Assembly (NCBI GenBank): GCA_905192625.1
Contig: CAJJLI010000008.1
Span: forward strand, 1-15,295
DNA length: 15,295 nucleotides
Direction of reading: 5' to 3'
Origin: an uncultured Clostridium sp.
GTDB lineage: Bacteria; Bacillota; Clostridia; Lachnospirales; Lachnospiraceae
Shown: positions 7,825-15,295 of the stretch, piece by piece
Layout of the letters: every line of letters starts with the position of its first letter
Numbering within the stretch: the stretch's first letter is position 1
Position numbers and translations under genes: made by a program
The notes under the pieces: model-generated
Databases searched by the model: none
What the model saw: the letters and a program-made list of their open reading frames with translations, nothing else
Told to the model about the DNA's origin: nothing

Positions 7825-8017
7825 TTATACACATATGTGAGTAAATAATCCTCATTTATCCACAGGAAGTGGATAAAATGTGGATAACCATGTTTATCCG
7901 TGTTAATTGTTAATGATATAGAATTTATTATACGCTTTTTCACATAGCTTGTCTACGTTGATATTATTAACAATATTATGAACAGCTTGTGTATATTTTA
8001 GTTAATAATGTGTATAA
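7825..8017. other. oriC, upstream DnaA-box cluster
   Basis: Within the 630-bp gene-free rpmH-dnaA gap there are four perfect TTATNCACA boxes. Two are on the plus strand at 7825-7833 and 7856-7864; two are on the minus strand at 7879-7887 and 8009-8017. One-mismatch boxes lie at 7868-7876 and 7988-7996 (minus) and 8246-8254 (plus). The three boxes between 7856 and 7887 are tightly packed. The surrounding DNA is very A+T rich, and gene orientation switches here. By analogy with B. subtilis this is the regulatory half of a bipartite origin and may also mediate DnaA autorepression. The rest of the gap holds the rpmH promoter, a candidate dnaA promoter and no gene. Confidence 0.88.
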
Positions 8018-8063
8018 CTTCACTAAAAATGCGAAAGTTATGTTCATGATGTGATTTTTATCA

Positions 8064-8092
8064 TTGAAATATTAACAATTATGTTATATATT
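8064..8092 (+). promoter_or_regulatory. Candidate dnaA promoter
   Basis: TTGAAA (8064-8069) and TATATT (8087-8092) are 17 nt apart, each a 5/6 match to sigma-A consensus. The transcript would carry a leader of about 180 nt with a one-mismatch DnaA box near its end, and the promoter lies 46 nt past the last perfect upstream box. In DNA this A+T rich such matches occur by chance, so this is a candidate only. Confidence 0.4.
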
Positions 8093-8279
8093 ATATGTGT
8101 ATGGATTTTTATAGTGGTAGTTAAGATATTCACTTTGCGCATTTTTTCTTTTCGGATTCAAGACACCCGTAATAATATTTTACATTGGATATATTAAAGC
8201 AAAGCTTTCAACAGTTTTTATCAATATGAATTCCATATTAAATATTCATACACATATGTAGAAAGGCACGGTTTTTTTT

Positions 8280-9635
8280 ATGAAGGGCTTAATTCAAGAA
8301 AAATGGAGTGAAATATTAGAATATCTTAAAATTGAATATAATGTTACCGAAGTTTCATTTAAAACATGGTTGCTTCCTTTAAAGGTTTATGATGTTAAAG
8401 ATAATGTGATTAAATTAGCTGTGGATGATTCGAAAATTGGTGCAAATAGTTTGGATTTTATCAAAAATAAATACTCTTTATTTTTAAAAACGGCAATTGC
8501 TGAAGTTGTTAATAAAGATTTTGAAATTGAATTTGTATTACTCAGCCAAACAAAAGCAGAAGAAAAATCCACTTCTTCAACGACGAAATTAAAAAATGAA
8601 AGTCTTTCTTATTTAAATCCAAGATATACTTTTGATACTTTCGTTGTCGGTGCAAATAATAACCTTGCTCATGCAGCATCGTTAGCGGTTGCCGAATCAC
8701 CAGCTGAAATCTATAACCCTTTATTTATTTATGGAGGCGTAGGTCTTGGAAAAACACATTTAATGCATTCAATTGCACATTATATATTAGACCAAAATCC
8801 TAATTCTAAGGTTTTGTATGTTACAAGTGAAAAATTTACGAACGAATTAATCGAGTCAATCCGTAATGCAGATTCGACTCCAACTGAATTTCGTGAAAAA
8901 TATAGAAATATTGACGTTTTACTCATAGATGATATTCAATTTATTATAGGTAAGGAACGAACTCAAGAAGAATTCTTCCATACCTTTAATACCTTGCACG
9001 AATCTAAAAAACAAATCATTATTTCATCTGATAAACCACCAAAAGATATTCTAACATTAGAAGAACGTTTAAGATCACGTTTCGAATGGGGATTAACCGT
9101 TGATATTCAATCTCCTGATTATGAAACGAGGATGGCTATTTTAAAGAAAAAAGAAGAATTGGATGGCTTAACTATCGATGACGAAGTTATGAAATACATT
9201 GCTTCAAATATAAAATCCAATATACGTGAACTCGAAGGCGCTTTAACTAAAATAGTTGCACTATCTCGATTAAAAAAGAAAGAGGTAGATGTAGTCTTAG
9301 CAGAAGAAGCCTTAAAAGACTTAATATCACCAGACAACAAAAAGACTGTAACACTTGATTTAATAATTGATGTTGTTGCTGAACACTTTGGGACAACCCC
9401 TGCTGAAATCTATTCTGATAATAGAAGTCGAAATATAGCTTACCCAAGACAAGTATCAATGTATTTATGCCGTAAGCTAACTTCACTTTCTTTTACTGAA
9501 ATAGGAAAAATGATAGGAAAAAGAGATCATTCAACCGTATTACATGGCTGTAATAAAGTTGAGAAAGATTTAAAGAAGGACGTTACATTGCAAAATACAA
9601 TGGATGTTCTCGTAAAGAAAATAAACCCGCAATAA
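8280..9635 (+). CDS. dnaA: Chromosomal replication initiator protein DnaA
   Basis: DnaA is the AAA+ initiator that binds TTATNCACA boxes, assembles on oriC with ATP, melts the duplex and recruits the helicase. The 451-residue protein has domain I at about 1-85 and a short Ser/Thr/Lys-rich linker at about 90-112. Domain III carries Walker A GGVGLGKT at 152-159 and Walker B L-L-I-D-D at 214-218. Domain IV carries the DNA-binding signature D-H-S-T-V-L-H-G-C from residue 416. The ATG at 8280 has GAAAGG 13 nt upstream, an unusually long spacer that contains a run of eight T. No other start fits domain I better. Boxes on both sides of the gene suggest autoregulation. A hairpin overlapping the stop codon separates it from dnaN. 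Confidence 0.99.
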   Translation: MKGLIQEKWSEILEYLKIEYNVTEVSFKTWLLPLKVYDVKDNVIKLAVDDSKIGANSLDFIKNKYSLFLKTAIAEVVNKDFEIEFVLLSQTKAEEKSTSSTTKLKNESLSYLNPRYTFDTFVVGANNNLAHAASLAVAESPAEIYNPLFIYGGVGLGKTHLMHSIAHYILDQNPNSKVLYVTSEKFTNELIESIRNADSTPTEFREKYRNIDVLLIDDIQFIIGKERTQEEFFHTFNTLHESKKQIIISSDKPPKDILTLEERLRSRFEWGLTVDIQSPDYETRMAILKKKEELDGLTIDDEVMKYIASNIKSNIRELEGALTKIVALSRLKKKEVDVVLAEEALKDLISPDNKKTVTLDLIIDVVAEHFGTTPAEIYSDNRSRNIAYPRQVSMYLCRKLTSLSFTEIGKMIGKRDHSTVLHGCNKVEKDLKKDVTLQNTMDVLVKKINPQ

Positions 9636-9654
9636 TTTTATTGTGGTTTATTTT
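9618..9654 (+). terminator. Hairpin terminator overlapping the dnaA stop
   Basis: AAAATAAACC (9618-9627) pairs with GGTTTATTTT (9645-9654), and CAATA (9630-9634) pairs with TATTG (9639-9643) around a 4-nt loop, with a small bulge between. The stem includes the dnaA stop codon (9633-9635) and is followed by CGTTTA, with T-rich sequence in the descending arm. It would partly insulate dnaN from dnaA transcription. Confidence 0.6.
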
Positions 9655-9835
9655 CGTTTACTGATACTTTATATATAGAAGAAACTCATACGCTTTTATC
9701 AACAATGAAAAGTGTACACAATGTGGTTAGTATGTTAGTAGGGTTTTGATAACTTGATTTTCTGGTTTTGCCCTTAAAAATTATACTTTAACATGTTAAG
9801 AATAATTCACATACTTATGATTTCTTTAAACATAA

Positions 9836-9844
9836 TGTGTATAA
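9836..9844 (-). promoter_or_regulatory. Perfect DnaA box in the dnaA-dnaN gap
   Basis: TGTGTATAA is the complement of TTATACACA, a perfect box. It lies in the 313-bp gene-free dnaA-dnaN region, which also has a one-mismatch box at 9696-9704 (TTATCAACA) and a 12-bp perfect palindrome TTAACATGTTAA at 9788-9799. I found no convincing dnaN promoter in this gap. Confidence 0.8.
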
Positions 9845-9857
9845 GGGTTTGAATCAC

Positions 9858-9930
9858 TTATAAACAAATTCACAGCCCCTATTACTATTACTAACATAAA
9901 TATTTATTATTTATATATGCAAATTTTTCG
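9858..9930 (+). other. Candidate origin unwinding element: tandem DnaA boxes, GC spacer, DnaA-trios, AT tract
   Basis: TTATAAACA (9858-9866, one mismatch) and AAATTCACA (9866-9874, two mismatches) are tandem boxes in the same orientation. They are followed by GCCC (9875-9878) and then CTATTACTATTACTA (9879-9893). On the complementary strand read 3' to 5' this is GAT-AAT-GAT-AAT-GAT, five consecutive DnaA-trios. An almost purely A/T stretch follows (9896-9918), typical of a DNA unwinding element. The order box-box, GC-rich, trios, AT tract between dnaA and dnaN is that described for the B. subtilis basal unwinding system. The elements are visible in the sequence; the role is inferred. Confidence 0.78.
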
Positions 9931-9937
9931 AAGGGAG

Positions 9938-9946
9938 TTATACACA
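9938..9946 (+). promoter_or_regulatory. Perfect DnaA box within the dnaN translation start region
   Basis: TTATACACA lies exactly between the dnaN ribosome binding site AAGGGAG (9931-9937) and the ATG at 9949. It could anchor the distal end of a DnaA assembly across the unwinding element, or let DnaA influence dnaN expression. Confidence 0.75.
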
Positions 9947-9948
9947 AT

Positions 9949-11061
9949 ATGAAAATCAAATGTCAAAAGTCTGATTTGTTAAATAGTGTAAATATCGTTT
10001 TAAAAGCAGTTCCTGCTAAATCAACAATGCCAATACTTGAATGTGTAGTTATAAATGTAAATGAATCTACGATCAAACTAATTGGTAATGATATGGAATT
10101 GGGTATAGAAACCATTGTTAAGGGAGATATCGTAAGTTCAGGTTCTATTGCATTGAATGCTAAGATCTTTTCTGAGATCATTCGAAAACTACCTGATAAC
10201 GAAGTAACAATTGATACTGATAATAATTATATGGCAACCATTACTTGTGAAAAATCTAAGTTTACTATTTCAGGAAAATCAACCGATGAATTTCCTGTCT
10301 TACCTAAGATAGAAAAAAAATCCGCTCTTACAATTTCTCAATTTTCGTTAAAAGAAGTAATTCGTCAAACTGTATTTTCAATCTCTGACAATGAAAGTAA
10401 TAAAATTATGACAGGAGAACTTTTCGAAATTGATGATAAAGAAATGAGAGTAGTTTCTTTAGATGGTCATAGAATTTCTATTCGTAAAATTGAATTAAAA
10501 CAAAGTTTCGAATCAACCAAAGTCATTGTTCCTGGAAAAACTCTAATTGAAGTGAGTAAAATTTTATCAGGTGAGATATCTGATGAAGTTTCTATCTATT
10601 TCACAGAAAAGCATATTTTATTTGAATTCGATGATACATTAGTATTGTCCAGGTTAATTGAAGGCGAATACTATAAAATTAATCAAATGCTTTCTGCTGA
10701 TTATGAAACAAAGGTAACAATTAATAAAAAAGAATTTTTAAGTTGTATTGATCGTGCAACTCTTTTAATCAAAGAAACAGAGAAAAAGCCAATTATAGTT
10801 GGTATAAAAGATGGTACTATGGAATTAAAAATTAATTCAACCATAGGTTCTATGGATGAAGAGATTGATATTTCCAAAGAGGGTAAAGATATTTTAATTG
10901 GTTTTAATCCAAAATTTTTAATCGATGCACTTAGAGTTATAGACGATGAAGAAGTTACAATCTATCTTATTAACCCAAAGGCTCCATGTTATATTAAAGA
11001 CAAGGATGAAACATATATTTATTTAATATTACCAGTAAATTTTAACGCTGCCGCACATTAG
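9949..11061 (+). CDS. dnaN: DNA polymerase III subunit beta (sliding clamp)
   Basis: DnaN forms a ring-shaped dimer that tethers DNA polymerase III and other enzymes to DNA. The 370-residue protein has the expected length for three repeated clamp domains. It starts M-K-I-K-C-Q-K-S-D-L and contains the family stretch K-S-T-M-P-I-L-E-C-V near residue 25. The C-terminal region ends Y-L-I-L-P-V, part of the pocket that binds clamp-interacting peptides, and is followed by a short N-F-N-A-A-A-H tail; many family members end soon after this motif. The ATG at 9949 has AAGGGAG 11 nt upstream with a perfect DnaA box between them. It is followed 16 nt later by yaaA, so the two are probably co-transcribed. 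Confidence 0.98.
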   Translation: MKIKCQKSDLLNSVNIVLKAVPAKSTMPILECVVINVNESTIKLIGNDMELGIETIVKGDIVSSGSIALNAKIFSEIIRKLPDNEVTIDTDNNYMATITCEKSKFTISGKSTDEFPVLPKIEKKSALTISQFSLKEVIRQTVFSISDNESNKIMTGELFEIDDKEMRVVSLDGHRISIRKIELKQSFESTKVIVPGKTLIEVSKILSGEISDEVSIYFTEKHILFEFDDTLVLSRLIEGEYYKINQMLSADYETKVTINKKEFLSCIDRATLLIKETEKKPIIVGIKDGTMELKINSTIGSMDEEIDISKEGKDILIGFNPKFLIDALRVIDDEEVTIYLINPKAPCYIKDKDETYIYLILPVNFNAAAH

Positions 11062-11077
11062 GCAAAAGGATGGAGTT

Positions 11078-11290
11078 ATGGAAAAAATAGTATTAAGAGA
11101 TGAATTCATAAAACTTGGACAAGCATTAAAAGCTGTAGGTTTTGTTGAATCAGGTGTAGAAAGTAAAGAAGTTATTTTAGATGGTTTAGTAAAAGTGAAT
11201 GGTCAAGTAGAATACCAAAGAGGCAAAAAATTACATGCTGGTGACGTGGTAGAATATAATAATGACAAAATTCAAATTGTCAATTCCTAA
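11078..11290 (+). CDS. yaaA: S4 domain RNA-binding protein YaaA (RlbA family)
   Basis: This is a 70-residue protein made almost entirely of an S4-like RNA-binding domain. It shows the F-I-K-L-G-Q-A-L-K-A-V-G segment, then V-I-L-D-G-L-V-K-V-N-G-Q-V-E, R-G-K-K-L and the closing G-D-V-V-E turn. The family always sits between dnaN and recF in Bacillota. In B. subtilis it has been linked to ribosome assembly, but its molecular task is poorly known. The ATG at 11078 is preceded by AAAGGA and GGAG, and the gap to dnaN is 16 nt. The 150-bp spacer that follows, carrying a DnaA box and hairpin, suggests separate control of recF. Confidence 0.95.
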   Translation: MEKIVLRDEFIKLGQALKAVGFVESGVESKEVILDGLVKVNGQVEYQRGKKLHAGDVVEYNNDKIQIVNS

Positions 11291-11325
11291 TTTTTGTGTT
11301 ATTGTATTAATTAAAACTTGTAGAT

Positions 11326-11334
11326 TGTGGATAA
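11326..11334 (-). promoter_or_regulatory. Perfect DnaA box upstream of recF
   Basis: TGTGGATAA is the complement of TTATCCACA, a perfect high-affinity type box. It is more than 1.3 kb from the unwinding element and about 110 nt ahead of recF. It may be a DnaA-titrating or transcription-control site for the recF-gyrB unit. Confidence 0.75.
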
Positions 11335-11339
11335 CTAAG

Positions 11340-11370
11340 ATACAAATTTGAAATTTATCCAGATTTGTAT
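11340..11370 (+). terminator. AT-rich hairpin between yaaA and recF
   Basis: ATACAAATTTG (11340-11350) pairs with CAGATTTGTAT (11360-11370) over 11 bp with one G-U pair, around a 9-nt loop. It is followed by GCTTCTTTTTG. This could be a weak terminator of the dnaN-yaaA transcript or a leader structure for recF. The arms are A/T rich, so strength is uncertain. The loop and right arm include TTATCCAGA, a one-mismatch DnaA box. Confidence 0.45.
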
Positions 11371-11442
11371 GCTTCTTTTTGTTGTACAAAATTTTAAAAA
11401 TGAAGGATCTTATTAAAAATAATTAGAATAGTTGGTGTGGAG

Positions 11443-14468
<3,026 letters not shown>

Positions 14469-14480
14469 TAATAACTTTAT

Positions 14481-14496
14481 AACGAAATGTTTCGTT
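14481..14496. repeat. Short perfect palindromic hairpin after gyrB
   Basis: AACGAAA (14481-14487) and TTTCGTT (14490-14496) are perfect inverted repeats separated by TG. They lie 12 nt after the gyrB stop. The arms overlap sequences that can also pair downstream: GTTTC at 14489-14493 with GAAAC at 14502-14506, and AAATGTTT at 14485-14492 with AAACATTT at 14509-14516. Mutually exclusive structures are therefore possible. It could be a protein operator or part of an attenuator. Confidence 0.55.
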
Positions 14497-14499
14497 GCA

Positions 14500-14585
14500 G
14501 TGAAACTAAAACATTTTAAATAAAGGTAAAATAAAAATAGAAGTATTTCAGATGTTTAGAGAAATATAAAATATTTTAGTTTTAC
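14500..14585 (+). repeat. Long imperfect inverted repeat in the gyrB-gyrA spacer
   Basis: The 22-nt arms at 14500-14521 and 14564-14585 are complementary at 19 positions, plus one G-U pair, enclosing a 42-nt loop. The right arm ends 31 nt before the gyrA ATG and upstream of its ribosome binding site. There is no strong U-tract, so it looks more like a leader or stability structure than a classic terminator. It could adjust the gyrA to gyrB ratio. Confidence 0.55.
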
Positions 14586-14615
14586 TTAAAACGATAAAAC
14601 AACGGAGGAAATAAA

Positions 14616-15295
14616 ATGGACGAGAATATCTTTGACAAGGTGCATGATGTTGACCTTAAAAAGACAATGGAAACATCCTATATCGATTATGCCATGTCAG
14701 TTATTGCAGCCAGAGCACTCCCGGATGTAAGAGATGGATTAAAACCGGTACAAAGAAGAATATTATATGCAATGATAGAGCTTAATAATGGCCCTGATAA
14801 ACCCCACCGTAAATGTGCACGTATTGTCGGTGATACCATGGGTAAATTCCATCCACATGGTGACAGCTCTATTTATGGTGCTTTAGTTAATCTTGCGCAG
14901 GAATGGTCTACAAGATATCCATTAGTGGATGGACATGGGAACTTTGGTTCTGTGGATGGAGATGGCGCTGCTGCCATGCGTTATACAGAAGCTAGACTTA
15001 GTAAAATATCCATGGAGATGTTGTCTGACATCAATAAAGATACAGTTGATTTTTCTCCTAACTTTGATGAGACTGAGAAAGAACCAGTGGTATTACCTTC
15101 AAGATACCCAAATCTTTTAGTGAATGGTACATCAGGTATTGCTGTAGGTATGGCAACGAATATACCTCCTCATAACATGAGAGAGATAGTGAATGCTGTC
15201 ATAAAAATTATCGATAATAAAGTATTAGGCCAAGAAACAAGCATTGAAGAGATATTAGAAGTAGTTAAAGGACCAGACTTTCCAACTGGTGGAAT
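14616..15295 (+). CDS. gyrA: DNA gyrase subunit A, 5' part (cut by window edge)
   Basis: GyrA is the DNA-breaking and rejoining subunit of gyrase. The first 226 residues are present and the gene runs off the window without a stop. The ATG has GGAGG about 8 nt upstream. The start M-D-E-N-I-F-D-K is followed by the family stretch [10 protein letters not shown] and [17 protein letters not shown]. The quinolone-resistance region reads G-D-S-S-I-Y-G from residue 82, with Ser84 equal to E. coli Ser83 and Gly88 at the position of Asp87. The catalytic tyrosine is Tyr123 in A-A-M-R-Y-T-E-A-R. The visible part ends inside the winged-helix/tower region, near G-P-D-F-P-T-G-G. It is the partner of gyrB immediately upstream. 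Confidence 0.98.
   Translation, partial: MDENIFDKVHDVDLKKTMETSYIDYAMSVIAARALPDVRDGLKPVQRRILYAMIELNNGPDKPHRKCARIVGDTMGKFHPHGDSSIYGALVNLAQEWSTRYPLVDGHGNFGSVDGDGAAAMRYTEARLSKISMEMLSDINKDTVDFSPNFDETEKEPVVLPSRYPNLLVNGTSGIAVGMATNIPPHNMREIVNAVIKIIDNKVLGQETSIEEILEVVKGPDFPTGG

Noticed and set aside
7746..7943. 65-codon open frame on the minus strand inside the origin region
   Set aside because: It overlaps the DnaA boxes and the rpmH promoter, is Lys/Ile-rich as expected from random AT-rich DNA, has no ribosome binding site and resembles no family I know.
9247..9486. 79-codon antisense frame within dnaA
   Set aside because: It lies wholly inside the well-conserved dnaA domain III/IV coding sequence and is a shadow frame with no start signals or recognisable motifs.
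9806..9836. Possible dnaN promoter TTCACA...CATAAT
   Set aside because: The spacer is 19 nt and both hexamers are poor matches, so this is not distinguishable from chance in AT-rich DNA.
14489..14506. Possible parS site (GTTTC...GAAAC after gyrB)
   Set aside because: The half-sites resemble TGTTTC and GAAACA, but the spacer is 8 nt instead of the 4 nt in the TGTTTCACGTGAAACA consensus. No parA, parB or noc gene is visible.
14929..15120. 63-codon plus-strand frame inside gyrA
   Set aside because: It is out of frame with clearly conserved GyrA residues, including the catalytic tyrosine region.

Overview
The window is a 15.3 kb stretch of AT-rich DNA around the chromosomal replication origin (oriC) of a Gram-positive Bacillota bacterium. 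The protein sequences and gene order look most like Clostridia of the Lachnospiraceae type; examples are the MnmE, GyrB and YidC variants and the RHR form of the RnpA signature. The family-level placement is my inference, and no genus is claimed.

Layout. The left half is transcribed leftward (minus strand): rpmH, rnpA, yidD, yidC and jag form a compact ribosome/RNase P/membrane-insertion operon. After a 349-bp gap come mnmE, mnmG and rsmG, whose products modify tRNA and rRNA. The right half is transcribed rightward (plus strand): dnaA, dnaN, yaaA (S4 domain), recF, gyrB and the 5' part of gyrA, which runs off the window. The strand switch lies in the rpmH-dnaA intergenic region, so all genes point away from the origin, along the direction of fork movement.

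Origin. oriC appears bipartite as in Bacillus subtilis. Upstream of dnaA there are four perfect DnaA boxes (TTATNCACA) and several near-matches. Between dnaA and dnaN there are further boxes, two tandem near-consensus boxes, a short GC-rich spacer, and then CTATTACTATTACTA. Read on the opposite strand 3' to 5' this is five DnaA-trios (GAT/AAT), followed by a long A+T tract. This is a strong candidate for the unwinding element. More perfect boxes lie between the dnaN ribosome binding site and its start codon, and upstream of recF.

Other structure. A degenerate heptamer array (about 14 units, consensus TTATTGC) fills much of the mnmE-jag gap. Hairpins or inverted repeats lie after jag, after rpmH, after dnaA, before recF and between gyrB and gyrA. 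The first ~50 bases are GC-rich (31 of 50 G or C) and encode a GH42 beta-galactosidase-like motif that breaks off exactly where the catalytic Glu should be. This is foreign to its surroundings and may be a gene remnant or an assembly join.

Apart from the origin details, the repeat array and the left-edge fragment, the gene content is ordinary core genome. I see no novel defence, mobile or biosynthetic system here.
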